A DNA stretch of 64,000 bases from Leptolinea sp. HRD-7 (GCA_024363285.1 AP024710.1:868001-932000); one strand, 5' to 3'; numbered from the stretch's first letter, positions 52,333 to 63,112 are shown. Notes: generated by a model not told the origin, from the sequence alone. Numbers and translations are program-made.

Positions 52333-53499
52333 CTAAATCGACTTCACGTACTCCCGGCCCAACCCCAGCACCTCGCCCACAATAGGCATCCAGGTGCTGA
52401 TGGCGATCTTCTGCGGGCATTTATCCAGGCACTCGTCGCACTGAATGCAGCGCTCGGCCTTTGAATCGTCCGAGATCCACACCCTGTAGTCAAAACGGCT
52501 GTCATCGAGGATGTCAAACATCAGCGCCTTGTTATACGAATCAAAGTTGCGTGGAATGTTGACCCCGTTCGGGCACGGCAGGCAGTACTCACAGCGCGTG
52601 CACGGGATGGGGCTCAGGCTGTTCATCAGGTCACGCACCTTCTCGATCAGCGCGTTATCGGCGGCGGTCAACTTGCCCACGGCGGATTCGGAAGCGGAGG
52701 CGATGTTCTGCTCCACCTGCTCCATGGTACTCATACCGCTCAGCACCACGCCCACTTCGGGCTGGCTCCACAGCCACTGCAGCGCCCAGTCAGCGGGTGA
52801 TGCTTTACGCGAGGCCGAAGCCCACAACGGCCGCGCGGCAGGAACATCCAACGCCAGTTTACCGCCCAGCAGCGGTTCCATGATCACCACCCCCAGTCCT
52901 TTGGACGCGGCGTACTTCAACCCTTTGGTGCCGGCCTGCACGGTGGTATCCATGTAGTTGTACTGGATCTGGCAAAAGTCCCATTTGTCGGTGTAATCTA
53001 CGATGGTCTTGAAGGTCTCGAAATTATCGTGGAACGAAAATCCCATCTGGCGGATGCGGCCGTCGGCTTTAGCGGCTTCGGCGCGTTTGACCAGATCGTG
53101 CTTCACCACCTTATCCTGGAAGGAATTGCGGTTGAGGGCGTGCAGCAGGTAGAAATCGATGTGGTCGGTCTGCAGGCGTTTCAACTGCTCGTCGAGCAGG
53201 CGGTCAAAGTCACCCGGTTCGTTGACCAGCCACACGGGTGATTTGGTGGCGATGCGCACCCTGTCACGCAGGCCGCCGGCCAGCGCCTTGCCCACGAAGG
53301 TTTCACTTTGCTGTTCGTGGTACACATAGGCGGTATCAAAATAATTCACACCGCCCTCGATGGCTTTGTGGATCATGGCCTCGGCTTTGGGGTAGTCAAT
53401 ATGACCGGCTTTGCCGTCAACGGTGGGCAGGCGCATGGCGCCAAACCCCAGGGCAGAAGGCTGCCAGTCGAGTTTTCCAAACTTGCGGTATTGCATCAT
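52333..53499 (-). CDS. aldo/keto reductase with C-terminal ferredoxin-like domain
   Basis: The 388-residue protein has an AKR barrel: RKFGKLDWQPSALGFGAMRLP, NYFDTAYVYHEQQSE (Asp and Tyr), RIATKSPVW (Lys) and DFYLLHALNR (His). A C-terminal segment of about 90 residues has two cysteine clusters: CTRCEYCLPCPNGV near 310 and CIQCDECLDKCPQKI near 360. They fit two [4Fe-4S] sites, so electrons may come from or go to ferredoxin. The gene overlaps the larC stop by ATGA and is therefore translated with it, tying it to nickel-pincer cofactor synthesis. Substrate unknown. Confidence 0.87.
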   Translation of the reverse strand: MMQYRKFGKLDWQPSALGFGAMRLPTVDGKAGHIDYPKAEAMIHKAIEGGVNYFDTAYVYHEQQSETFVGKALAGGLRDRVRIATKSPVWLVNEPGDFDRLLDEQLKRLQTDHIDFYLLHALNRNSFQDKVVKHDLVKRAEAAKADGRIRQMGFSFHDNFETFKTIVDYTDKWDFCQIQYNYMDTTVQAGTKGLKYAASKGLGVVIMEPLLGGKLALDVPAARPLWASASRKASPADWALQWLWSQPEVGVVLSGMSTMEQVEQNIASASESAVGKLTAADNALIEKVRDLMNSLSPIPCTRCEYCLPCPNGVNIPRNFDSYNKALMFDILDDSRFDYRVWISDDSKAERCIQCDECLDKCPQKIAISTWMPIVGEVLGLGREYVKSI

Positions 53500-54677
53500 T
53501 TTTCTTCTCCTGTCAGTGCATGATTTGCGGCTCTATAAATCTCCGCCAGGCTCACCCTGTTTTCGGCGGCCAGGCGCACACATTCGTCATATTCGGGCAC
53601 AGATTGGATTACCTCTCCGTTCAGTACTTTGAGCTTGACGGTCAGGTTGCCGTAGCGGGTTTCCACTTTGCGGAACTCGCGCAGGGCTTCGTGCCGGCCG
53701 ATGGGCAGCACGCGCATCCCCAGCGTGGTGGTTTCGCGCAGGATCAGTTCGCCGATGGCGGCTTCGTCACGCCGCAGGCAGATAACGCCCAGCAGGGTGC
53801 CCGGCCGGTTCTTCTTCATCTGGATGGGGATCAGGTAGACGTCTTTCGCGCCGGCCGCGAAGAGCTTGTCCATCACATAGCCGTAGAATTGCGGGTTCAT
53901 ATCGTCGATGTTGGTCTCGATCTGCACCATCTCGGCGGGGTCCTCGACAGGGGCCTTGTCGGGCGTCTCGCCGATGATCAGGCGCATAACATTCGGCCAG
54001 GCCAGGTCACGCTTGCCCGCGCCGATCCCCGTGGCGGTGACGGACATGGCAGGCCACCCGAACTCGGCCAGTGTTGCCAGAATGGCCGCGCCGGTGGGCG
54101 TCACCAGTTCGGCATCCGCCTGCAGGGGTGAGAGCGGCGCGTTGGCTCTGGTCAGAATTTCGAGGGTGGCCGGGGCGGGTAAAGGCAGCAGGCCGTGGGC
54201 GCTTTCCACCGTCCCCGAACCGTACGGCAGGGGGGAGGCGTACAGTTTTTGGATGCCCAGCGCGTCAAGCCCGATGGCGGCGCCGATCACATCGACGATC
54301 GAATCAAGCGCGCCTACCTCGTGAAAGTGGATGTGCTCCACCGGCTCGCCGTGCACCAGCGCTTCGGCTTCAGCCAGCAGGGTGAAAACGCGCGAGGCGG
54401 TCTGCTTGACGCTGTCATTTAGCCGGCTGCCGTTGATGATCGCCAGAATATCCGATAAATGCCGGTGATGGTGGCTGTGCGGAACGATCACCTCCAGGTC
54501 GGAGGCCCGCAGTGCGCCTTTGTGGGTTTCGGTCAATTTAAGCTCGATTTTTTCCGGCAGGCCGAGCGCGTCGATTCCTTCCCGCAGCACGTCAAGCGGC
54601 AGGCCGGCATCCAGCAGGGATGCCAGGAACATGTCACCGCTGACGCCCGAGAAGCAGTCGGCATAAGCAATTTTCAT
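53496..54677 (-). CDS. larC: nickel insertion protein of nickel-pincer cofactor synthesis
   Basis: The 393-residue protein opens with MKIAYADCFSGVSGDMFL and has a His-rich region (PHSHHHRHLSDI) that can bind nickel, then HIHFHEVGALDSIVDVIG, and a C-terminal domain with ETNIDDMNPQFYGYVMDKL. LarC uses CTP to insert Ni into the pyridinium bis-thiocarboxylate precursor. In some lactic bacteria the gene is split by a programmed frameshift, but here it is one continuous frame. Its start overlaps the larE stop (TAATG) and its stop overlaps the next AKR start (ATGA). Confidence 0.93.
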   Translation of the reverse strand: MKIAYADCFSGVSGDMFLASLLDAGLPLDVLREGIDALGLPEKIELKLTETHKGALRASDLEVIVPHSHHHRHLSDILAIINGSRLNDSVKQTASRVFTLLAEAEALVHGEPVEHIHFHEVGALDSIVDVIGAAIGLDALGIQKLYASPLPYGSGTVESAHGLLPLPAPATLEILTRANAPLSPLQADAELVTPTGAAILATLAEFGWPAMSVTATGIGAGKRDLAWPNVMRLIIGETPDKAPVEDPAEMVQIETNIDDMNPQFYGYVMDKLFAAGAKDVYLIPIQMKKNRPGTLLGVICLRRDEAAIGELILRETTTLGMRVLPIGRHEALREFRKVETRYGNLTVKLKVLNGEVIQSVPEYDECVRLAAENRVSLAEIYRAANHALTGEEK

Positions 54678-55507
54678 TAAAGCACCTCGTTGAGGCTTCC
54701 CTGGCGGTAGCCGGTGAGGTCAACCGCCGTGTAATGGAAACCCAGTGATTTGAAATAGTTAGAGACCGGCTCGTGCAGGTCAACCAGATGTTTGATCTTT
54801 TCCGGCTCCACCTCAATGCGCGCCACCAGCCCGTGGTGCCGCACCCGCACGGTCTTGAACCCCAATTCGTGCAGGTATTTTTCACCGTTCGCCACCTGGC
54901 GCAGGCCATACGGAGTGATGGTCTGGCCGTAGGGGAATCGTGTTGCCAGGCAGGGCGCGCTCTGTTTGTCCCAGTTGGGCAGGTGCAGCGCCTTCGCCAG
55001 CGCGCGGATCTCATTCTTTGTGAATCCGAGTTCCTGCAGAGGGCTCACGGCGCCCGTCTCTTTCACCGCGCGGCTTCCCGGCCGGTAATCGCCACGGTCA
55101 TCCTCATTGGAGCCTTCGGCCATAACGGCGAAGTTCTCTGCGCGGGCCAGATCTTTGAGGAACCGGAAGCGCGCCAGTTTGCACACATAGCAGCGGTCGG
55201 GCGGGTTGGCGGTGAATTCCGGCGTTTCCAGGTCATTGAAGTTGACCAGGTGCAGATGAAACCCGACGGTTTCGGCCATCGAAAGCGCCGCGGCCACGTC
55301 ACCCTCCGATTCGACCGGTGATTTGATGGTCACCGCCAGCATTTTGTCACCCAGCGCGCGCCAGGCGGCCGCGCACAACAGGCCGCTATCCACCCCGCCG
55401 GAAAACGCGATGAGGGCGGAGCCGCGCTGCTTGAAGTAATCGAGCAGCATATCCCAGCGGGCTCTCATTTCAGGAGATAACGTCTGTTCCAGTTGTGTAA
55501 GGTCCAT
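54677..55507 (-). CDS. larE: sulfur transferase of nickel-pincer cofactor synthesis
   Basis: The 276-residue PP-loop ATPase has AFSGGVDSGLL near the N terminus. Cysteines lie in PDRCYVCK and in SAPCLATRFPYG. LarE converts the two carboxylates of the precursor to thiocarboxylates, either giving up its own Cys sulfur or using an Fe-S cluster in members with three Cys. The two-plus-one Cys pattern here is compatible with the cluster type, but that is inference. Start choice: ATG at 55507; a longer frame has no similarity. It starts immediately after larB. Confidence 0.92.
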   Translation of the reverse strand: MDLTQLEQTLSPEMRARWDMLLDYFKQRGSALIAFSGGVDSGLLCAAAWRALGDKMLAVTIKSPVESEGDVAAALSMAETVGFHLHLVNFNDLETPEFTANPPDRCYVCKLARFRFLKDLARAENFAVMAEGSNEDDRGDYRPGSRAVKETGAVSPLQELGFTKNEIRALAKALHLPNWDKQSAPCLATRFPYGQTITPYGLRQVANGEKYLHELGFKTVRVRHHGLVARIEVEPEKIKHLVDLHEPVSNYFKSLGFHYTAVDLTGYRQGSLNEVL

Positions 55508-55508
55508 G

Positions 55509-56264
55509 TCAGTTCTCCATCTGGTTGATGCGTCCGGCCAGCACGCCGGCGCCGAAACCGTTGTCAATATTGACCACACCCACACCGGCCGCGCAGGAAT
55601 TCAGCATGGTCAGCAGAGGTGCCAGGCCGTTGAAGCTGGCGCCGTAGCCCACGCTGGTGGGCACCGCGATCACCGGCGCGGAGACCAGCCCGCCGACCAC
55701 CGAGGGCAGCGCGCCATCCATACCGGCTACCACAATGATCACCCGGGCCTGCCACAGGGTATCCACCTTATCCAGCAGGCGGTGGATGCCCGCCACGCCC
55801 ACGTCAAACAGGCGCTCCACTTTATTATTCATCAATTCGGCGGTCACTGCCGCTTCTTCCGCCACCGGCATATCCGCCGTGCCGGCCGTCACCACCAGAA
55901 TGCCGGGTTTGCGCCCGGCCGGGTCGGAGCGGTCCAGCACCAGCAGGCGCGGCAGGGGATGGTAGGTGAGTCCGGGGTTCTCCGCGAGCACCACGTCCGC
56001 CATGAGTTGGTCAACACGGGTGACCAGCACCCGGTCACTTTTTGCCACCAGCCGTTTGACGATCGCTGCCACCTGGGCAGGCTGTTTGCCCTGCCCCAGC
56101 ACCACCTCGGGGAAGCCGTTGCGCAACCCGCGGTGGTGGTCAAGGTTGGCAAAGCCGTCCACGTTTTCGTAAGGCAGGCGGCGCAGTTCCTCCAACGCGG
56201 AATTCACATCCACACAGCCGGACTGCACCCCTTCCAACAATTGTTTGAGTTTATCGGTTTCCAT
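55509..56264 (-). CDS. larB: nicotinate-dinucleotide carboxylase/hydrolase of nickel-pincer cofactor synthesis
   Basis: The 251-residue protein resembles PurE-type carboxylases: ILVVTAGTADMPVAEEAAVTAEL, GVAGIHRLL, VVAGMDGALPSVVGGLVSAPVIAVPTSVGYG and GVGVVNIDNGFGAG. LarB carboxylates nicotinic acid adenine dinucleotide and releases AMP, the first step. It follows the upstream AKR by 12 bp. Confidence 0.93.
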   Translation of the reverse strand: METDKLKQLLEGVQSGCVDVNSALEELRRLPYENVDGFANLDHHRGLRNGFPEVVLGQGKQPAQVAAIVKRLVAKSDRVLVTRVDQLMADVVLAENPGLTYHPLPRLLVLDRSDPAGRKPGILVVTAGTADMPVAEEAAVTAELMNNKVERLFDVGVAGIHRLLDKVDTLWQARVIIVVAGMDGALPSVVGGLVSAPVIAVPTSVGYGASFNGLAPLLTMLNSCAAGVGVVNIDNGFGAGVLAGRINQMEN

Positions 56265-56276
56265 AGGTCCCGGTGA

Positions 56277-57663
<1,387 letters not shown>

Positions 57664-57682
57664 GGGCACACCTCGTGAGAAT

Positions 57683-57713
57683 AGTCTAGCACCTGGAGTG
57701 TACTCCAGGTCAA
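57683..57713 (-). promoter_or_regulatory. MerR-type promoter, 19-bp spacer with perfect dyad
   Basis: On the minus strand, TTGACC (57708-57713) and TAGACT (57683-57688) are 19 bp apart. The 20-bp palindrome ACCTGGAGTGTACTCCAGGT (57691-57710) fills the spacer. This over-long spacer is the hallmark of promoters activated by MerR DNA distortion. Confidence 0.88.
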
Positions 57714-57806
57714 GGGTTTTCGGGAAAATTGATAAGAAATTCCCCTTTCCCTTGGAAATTGAATATAATACATATGTTCGATATACGTATTTCTCTGGAG
57801 GAAAGC

Positions 57807-58631
57807 ATGCAGGTTACCGTTCACGGCATTCCGTTCTATTACGAAGTAAAAGGCACCGGCCGTCCCATTTTGATGATCCACGGCTGGGGGCCGGATCACC
57901 GCATCATGAGCGGCTGCCTGGAGCCGGTTTTTGCCAACCTCCCCGAAGGTGACTGGCAGCGCGTCTACATTGACCTGCCCGGCATGGGTCAAACGCCCGG
58001 CGCGGAATGGATCAACGGATCAGATGGCATGCTCGACCTGGTACTGGAATTTGTAGACGCGGTTCTGCCAAAGCAAAACTTCCTGGTAGCGGGCGAATCG
58101 TACGGCGGTTACCTGGCACGCGGACTGGTGGCCAAACGCCCCGAGCAGGTCGACGGGATGCTGCTGATCTGCCCGGTGGGCGAACCACTGGATAAGGACC
58201 GCGAAAAGGCGGAACTACAGGTGTTCAAGAAGGATGACGCGCTGCTTGCTTCACTTTCGGAAGAAGACCGCGCCGGGTTCATGGCCATCAACGTGTTCCA
58301 CACACGGGAGATCTGGGAACCCTACAGGGACGATATTTTGAGCGGACTAAAGCTGGCCAATTTCCCGCTGTGGGATAAGATCATTTTGCCGAAGTTTGCC
58401 TTCACCTTCCCGATCGACCGCATGGATAAGCCGTACGGCAAACCGTCACTGGTTTTGCTGGGCCGTCAGGATATTTATGTGGGTTACCGTGACCACTGGA
58501 AATGGATCGAAGCGTACCCGCATGCCGCGTATATCATTCTCGATCAGGCTGGGCATAACCTGCAGATCGAGCAGCCGGCGGTGTTTAATGCCGTGGTCAC
58601 CGAGTGGTTGGGTCGGGTAAAGAATTCATAA
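57807..58631 (+). CDS. alpha/beta hydrolase
   Basis: The 274-residue protein has oxyanion motif MIHGWG, nucleophile Ser in VAGESYGGYLARG, acid Asp in LLGRQDIYVGY and His in LDQAGHNLQIEQP. It is a single-domain esterase or C-C hydrolase with unknown substrate. Start choice: ATG at 57807 with GGAGGAAAGC; the frame from 57729 has no similarity. It is divergent from merR and its start lies about 100 bp from the MerR dyad, so it may share control. Confidence 0.88.
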   Translation: MQVTVHGIPFYYEVKGTGRPILMIHGWGPDHRIMSGCLEPVFANLPEGDWQRVYIDLPGMGQTPGAEWINGSDGMLDLVLEFVDAVLPKQNFLVAGESYGGYLARGLVAKRPEQVDGMLLICPVGEPLDKDREKAELQVFKKDDALLASLSEEDRAGFMAINVFHTREIWEPYRDDILSGLKLANFPLWDKIILPKFAFTFPIDRMDKPYGKPSLVLLGRQDIYVGYRDHWKWIEAYPHAAYIILDQAGHNLQIEQPAVFNAVVTEWLGRVKNS

Positions 58632-58671
58632 GGGATTTTCCTTTTTCATTTCGAGATTCTTCCAAAATATC

Positions 58672-58741
58672 GTAGGGGCGAAGCATCCGGCATAAGACAC
58701 GTCTTCGGAGATAGGATAATTTCCGGATGCTTTGCCCCTAC
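58672..58741. repeat. palindromic GTAGGGGCG element
   Basis: The 70-bp element has arms GTAGGGGCGAAGCATCCGG / CCGGATGCTTTGCCCCTAC (19 bp with one G-T wobble). Head GTAGG resembles the other palindromic elements in the window. Confidence 0.7.
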
Positions 58742-58862
58742 CGGATTTAACGTTTATTTCTTTCGTAACAAGGTGTCTTTTCTGGGAAGTCTGTTTTCGG
58801 CCACAACATTTTTATTGCATAATACATAATTAGAATTTCAATCCATGGCGGGGGTAAAAGCG

Positions 58863-60092
58863 ATGCAAAACAACTTCAATAAGAGACTGTTGAACATTTT
58901 CATGGCTGTTTTATGTGTATTCTCAATCCTATCGGGAGTAAAACCCGTTGCGGCCGATGCCGCGCCCCCTGAAATGGCGCCAGGAAGCGATCTGGAAGCC
59001 GGTCAATCGACCAAAGTCAGGATGGCGGAAGAGGTTGTCATTTTCGATTTGACGAAATTGAATCGATTAGAAAATTCATCGGTTCCGGTAACCGCTACAT
59101 TTACCATGTTTAATGATGGAAAAGAGGATGAGGAAATGATGGTCCGGTTTCCTTTAGGGTGCGATGAAGAAGACTATTCAAAAGCCACTGAGTTTGAAGT
59201 GATGTCTAACGGGAAATCTCTACCGGTGAGAATTTCTACTTCAAAGAAACCCGTTTTTCTACCAATGCCACCGTACTATTCTCGTAGACTTGATTATTGT
59301 AAGACTTCAACCTGGGTGGAATTCCCCGTGGTCTTTCCTAAAAAAGAAAATGTGAGTTTACAGGTTCACTATATGCTTGAAGTAGTTCCATTGGGTGCAA
59401 CGGCTGCATTCGGATATTATCTCCAGACAGGTAGTGGTTGGAATGGAGAAATTGGCAAAGGAACTTTCATTGTTCGGTTGCCTTATGAAACAACAATAGA
59501 GAATATATCGTGCAATTGGAATTCGACACGAGCTTTCTCTCCTGAATATAAAGGGAAAGAAATTATATGGAAATTTTCGAATTTAGAACCCACAACCAAG
59601 AACAACTTGATCTTTCAGGCTATTTTTCCTGATCAATGGCAGCCCGTAATTGATGCGCAAAATGCTATTTCGCAATCTCCTTATGATGCCACTGCATACG
59701 TTCAGTTGGGTGATGCATATCATAGTGTTGCTTGGGGTGACCATGGAGCAGTAGATCACTATTTTTCTAAGAGAAGTATTTATTCTTATGAAAAAGCACT
59801 TGCTTTAGATAGCTATCAAATTGATGCCCATAATGGGATAGCAAGTATGCTCTGGGATGAGCAATGGAATTTATTGATCTCCGTAGATCAAGAGGGTAAA
59901 TTCTTAAAACCAATATTCGAACACCTTAGCATCGTCTTTGCTATCGATCCAGAAAATGCGAGGGCACAAATGTTATTGGGAGAAATAAACCAAGGGCATG
60001 ATTTTATACTTCCAACAGTCAATCCGGTACTATTACCGTCTCCCACTGCCACTCCATCACCTTTTCCTACTGAAACACCCGAACCGGGATGA
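58863..60092 (+). CDS. secreted DUF4424-like protein with TPR-like segment
   Basis: The 409-residue precursor has an N-terminal signal peptide (NKRLLNIFMAVLCVFSILSGVKPVAADA). A beta-rich domain follows with MAEEVVIFDLT, VTATFTMFNDGKEDEEMMVRFPL and FPDQWQPVIDAQ, resembling DUF4424. About residues 270-380 look TPR-like (AYVQLGDAYHSVA, SYEKALALDSYQIDAHNGIASM). The end is a Pro/Thr-rich linker (PSPTATPSPFPTETPEPG) typical of extracellular proteins. Start choice between 58845 and 58863 is uncertain; 58863 follows GGGGGTAAAAG. Function unknown. The gene is AT-richer than neighbours. Confidence 0.6.
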   Translation: MQNNFNKRLLNIFMAVLCVFSILSGVKPVAADAAPPEMAPGSDLEAGQSTKVRMAEEVVIFDLTKLNRLENSSVPVTATFTMFNDGKEDEEMMVRFPLGCDEEDYSKATEFEVMSNGKSLPVRISTSKKPVFLPMPPYYSRRLDYCKTSTWVEFPVVFPKKENVSLQVHYMLEVVPLGATAAFGYYLQTGSGWNGEIGKGTFIVRLPYETTIENISCNWNSTRAFSPEYKGKEIIWKFSNLEPTTKNNLIFQAIFPDQWQPVIDAQNAISQSPYDATAYVQLGDAYHSVAWGDHGAVDHYFSKRSIYSYEKALALDSYQIDAHNGIASMLWDEQWNLLISVDQEGKFLKPIFEHLSIVFAIDPENARAQMLLGEINQGHDFILPTVNPVLLPSPTATPSPFPTETPEPG

Positions 60093-60155
60093 ACTCTCAA
60101 ATCGAATACGTAAAATTTTTAAAACAGGCGGCGTTTTTACCCCCGCCCGTTGACT

Positions 60156-61256
60156 TTATTTCATCACCGCATCAAATGACATTCGCGCGTCGGCCAACGC
60201 TTTGACCAGCCACGCGGGGTCTGACGGCAGGTACAACTCTCGGAATTCCTTCTCCACCCATTCCTTCGCCTGCGAAGTGCCCCCGTGCTGGTTCAACTGG
60301 TTTTTGACGATGGTCGTGCGCAGGCTGTGCGCGGCCTGCAAGATAGAGTCACCATAGGTGCCGAATTCGCAGGTGGCGGCAAAGAATTTGATGCCCGGGA
60401 ACTCGCGTTCCACCAGTTTGTATTCCCAATCGATCATGTCACCCTGCATGGTGTAGAACTCATCGGGGTTAGCGGCAGCCACCCGCGGCGCGCCAAATTT
60501 CTCCGAGAGTACAGCCGCCGGGCGCTTTTCGTGCGGCGAGGTGACCAGGGTCATCTGGTCGCGCGGGCCGTAGCCGGTATGCATGTCAAGATGGACGATA
60601 TCCGCGTATCCGGCAAACCCCTCCCGGTACACCTCCATCATGGTCTTTGTCTCCGGCTGCAACTCCATCCCGCCGTGGTAGATGCCCTTCGGCGCGTAGT
60701 ACTGCCCCATCAGCGCCGCCTCGCGGATGCGCTTCGGGCCGAAAGCCGCGAAATTCTTGATGGTCGCGAAGAAGAAATCCCGGCAGGCGGCGGATACATC
60801 GTTCAACGGTTTTTCCGGCGCGAAATAGGGAGAGAGCGCCGGGTAATCGGGGTTGGTCTTCTTCAGCGGCTCAAAATCGCCGTCAATGAAATTGCGGTTC
60901 AGGTCAACATTGCGGGCGTTCTGGCGTTCCCAGTTGTGCATGCCCCACGGGTTGATGGCGTGGATCAGCAGCAGGCCGGTGGTCTGCGGGTCAAGCCGTG
61001 TGAGATATTCTTCAAAGAACAGCTCCATCACCGCCGAACCCAGGAAGCCTTCAATGCCATGCTCGCCAGTGGTGATGACGATCAGCCGGTCTTTCGAAAC
61101 CAGAGGATCCGCCGAGATGACGTCCGTCGTCAGGTTCGGGTCATACGCCAGGGGGATGCTGCGAAGAATAGCCTCCGGCCAGCGCGCGGTGACGGTATCC
61201 AGTCGCGCTTGAAAACGAGAACGGGATTGTGTATACGATTCGGGAACTGTGGCCAT
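60156..61256 (-). CDS. DUF2817 metallopeptidase-like protein (M14 fold)
   Basis: The 366-residue protein has the zinc-site elements of the carboxypeptidase fold: TTGEHGIEGFLGSAVM (His and Glu), NARNVDLNRNF, and HLDMHTGYG (His). The late KFFAATCEFGTYG supplies the likely catalytic Glu. Members resemble M14 peptidases; substrate is unknown. It lies 18 bp after the YfcC-type carrier on the same strand, suggesting peptides or amino acids pass between the two. Confidence 0.85.
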   Translation of the reverse strand: MATVPESYTQSRSRFQARLDTVTARWPEAILRSIPLAYDPNLTTDVISADPLVSKDRLIVITTGEHGIEGFLGSAVMELFFEEYLTRLDPQTTGLLLIHAINPWGMHNWERQNARNVDLNRNFIDGDFEPLKKTNPDYPALSPYFAPEKPLNDVSAACRDFFFATIKNFAAFGPKRIREAALMGQYYAPKGIYHGGMELQPETKTMMEVYREGFAGYADIVHLDMHTGYGPRDQMTLVTSPHEKRPAAVLSEKFGAPRVAAANPDEFYTMQGDMIDWEYKLVEREFPGIKFFAATCEFGTYGDSILQAAHSLRTTIVKNQLNQHGGTSQAKEWVEKEFRELYLPSDPAWLVKALADARMSFDAVMK

Positions 61257-61274
61257 ATTTATTTCTCGAAATAA

Positions 61275-62729
61275 TTAGAACGGACCGTAATTCATGGCAA
61301 CCGCGATGGCCAGGAAGACGATGGTCACCGGGATGATCATCACCCACAGCTTCAAAATCCAGCGCAGCCATTTCGGGTACGGGATGACCGTCAGGCTCAG
61401 GGTGATCAGCAGCGCGGCGTTGGTGGGGTAGACCATGTTCGAGAAACCGTCCCCGAAGGTATACGCGCTGACGGCGATCTGCCGGGTGACGCCCACCAGG
61501 TCAGCCAGCGGCATGATGATGGGAATAAGCAGGAAAGCCTTGGCCGAGCCGGATGTGATGAACAGTTCCAGCACCAGGGTCAGGCCATAGATCATCAACG
61601 CGGCGGAGAAGGGGCTGGTACCCTGCAGGCCGTTGTTCGCCCAGTGCAGCACGGTATCCAGGATGCCACCGCAGGTAATGATGTATTTGACGCTGGCCGC
61701 CAGCATCAGCAGCGGGGCGGCGGGCAGGATGCCAAGGAACCCGTCCCACGCGGCCCGCCAGGCGGATTTGCCCGCGCCTGAGATCAACCCCGCGCCGATG
61801 CCGCCGATGACGAACAGCAATCCGGTCAGCGGAAGGGCGATATCGCGCAGGATCTCCACAAAAGGAATGGCGACCAGAACCAGCAGGATGAGGGCAAAGA
61901 ATACACCGAGGAAAATGGCCGCGTTCTTCATCTTCGGGTCGGTCGACATGGTATCGTCAACATTGAAGTTGCTGAATTTTGTTTTTTCCGCTTTGTCTTC
62001 TTCGTAAACCAACGAAGCTTCCGGCTTCTTCTCGATCTTCTTCGCGTACTGTGTGATGAACAGCGCCAGAATAGCGTAGACCACAATGAACAGGATCACG
62101 CGCGGACCGGCACCCGAGTATAACGGCAGGCCTGAAAGCTGGTGCGCGATGCCCAGGGTGAATGGATTGAAGACGGCCGTCGAGAAGCCCACGTTCGTCG
62201 CCAGAACAGACATGCCCAGACCGGTAAGCGAATCCCAGCCAAGGTAATAGGCGAGTCCAAGTACCAGCGGCACCAGCGGAATGACCTCTTCAAAGATACC
62301 AAAGAACGCGCCCAACGCCATGAACACGAAGGTAATTACCAGCAGGAGCGTGTATTTTCGCCCGCCGAAGGTCTTCACGATGCGCGCGATGACCGCCTGC
62401 AATATGCCGCTGCGGTCCATAATGCCGAAAGCTGTGCCCACCAGAAGGATGAACACGATGATCGGCACTACTTTGGTCAGGCCATCGGGCGTAGCCAGCA
62501 CCTCGAAGGGAGCGGTAAACCAGCGCCACACCGGGTAATCGGGGCGGTCTACAAACTGGAACGACGCAGGGTCGATCACCTCGCGGCCGTCAACCTGAAC
62601 GCGGGTGTACGACCCGGCCGGAATGACCTGAGTGAGGATACCGGATATCATCATTAACAGGAAGATGATGGCTACAGCCTGAAGAAAGGCCTTGGCGCTG
62701 ATCTGGGCGCCTGATTTATGTTCTGTCAT
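61275..62729 (-). CDS. YfcC-family membrane carrier
   Basis: The 484-residue protein has about 11-12 membrane segments. The family start is reflected in LLMMISGILTQVIPAGSYTRV, VPIIVFILLVGTAFGIMDRSGI, FGIFEEVIPLVPLV and FITSGSAKAFLLIPIIMPLAD. YfcC proteins belong with C4-dicarboxylate or basic-amino-acid carriers, and a Na+- or H+-coupled uptake or exchange role is likely. Substrate unknown; the following DUF2817 peptidase points to amino acids or peptides. Confidence 0.85.
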   Translation of the reverse strand: MTEHKSGAQISAKAFLQAVAIIFLLMMISGILTQVIPAGSYTRVQVDGREVIDPASFQFVDRPDYPVWRWFTAPFEVLATPDGLTKVVPIIVFILLVGTAFGIMDRSGILQAVIARIVKTFGGRKYTLLLVITFVFMALGAFFGIFEEVIPLVPLVLGLAYYLGWDSLTGLGMSVLATNVGFSTAVFNPFTLGIAHQLSGLPLYSGAGPRVILFIVVYAILALFITQYAKKIEKKPEASLVYEEDKAEKTKFSNFNVDDTMSTDPKMKNAAIFLGVFFALILLVLVAIPFVEILRDIALPLTGLLFVIGGIGAGLISGAGKSAWRAAWDGFLGILPAAPLLMLAASVKYIITCGGILDTVLHWANNGLQGTSPFSAALMIYGLTLVLELFITSGSAKAFLLIPIIMPLADLVGVTRQIAVSAYTFGDGFSNMVYPTNAALLITLSLTVIPYPKWLRWILKLWVMIIPVTIVFLAIAVAMNYGPF

Positions 62730-62811
62730 GGGGATGCTCCACCGGATGGGAATAATGTGAATGTAGAAAGTTTAGCACAAGCCGAGGGGTAGCAAGGGGT
62801 GATTTCAAGGA

Positions 62812-62957
62812 GTCACCTTCCTCCATCTCCGTTTTTCGAGATGGGGGAAGGCCGGGATGGGGGTTTAAGGCGGACAGCCATCAACTCGGTCAGCCAGCCA
62901 TTACCCCCTCCTGCCTCCCCCAAATCCAAAAATGCGGATTTGGAGGAGGTGCTTTGC
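62812..62957. repeat. dispersed hairpin repeat, copy 2
   Basis: About 145 bp matching the complement of 15457-15595. Elements include GTCACCTTCCTCCATCTC, GGGGGAAGGCCGGGATGGGGG, and ACCCCCTCCTGCCTCCCCCAAATCC with GGATTTGGAGGAGGTGC. Confidence 0.75.
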
Positions 62958-63057
62958 AGGCATCATACTGTCGATAAAAAAAACTTAGGCACCTTCCGCC
63001 ATCTGGTTTTATAGAGGTTCGTTTGTGCTTACACCGTATATACACACCCGAAACAAG

Positions 63058-63090
63058 AGACCCTTAGGGTTTATAAAACCCTAAGGGTCT
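63058..63090 (-). terminator. AGACCCTTAGGGTTT hairpin after ilvE
   Basis: AGACCCTTAGGGTTT / AAACCCTAAGGGTCT with an A/T loop lies 22 bp after the ilvE-like stop. It is a relative of the hairpin at 25415-25447. The T tract is weak. Confidence 0.55.
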
Positions 63091-63112
63091 TAACATCACA
63101 CAATACTTATTC

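Noticed and set aside
53238..54131. 297-residue plus-strand frame
   Set aside because: It is antisense to larC and the Fe-S aldo/keto reductase and has His/Gln-rich, low-complexity composition.
53496..54677. Programmed frameshift in larC
   Set aside because: The frame is continuous from the DCFSGVSGDM start to the C-terminal domain, so no frameshift is needed here.
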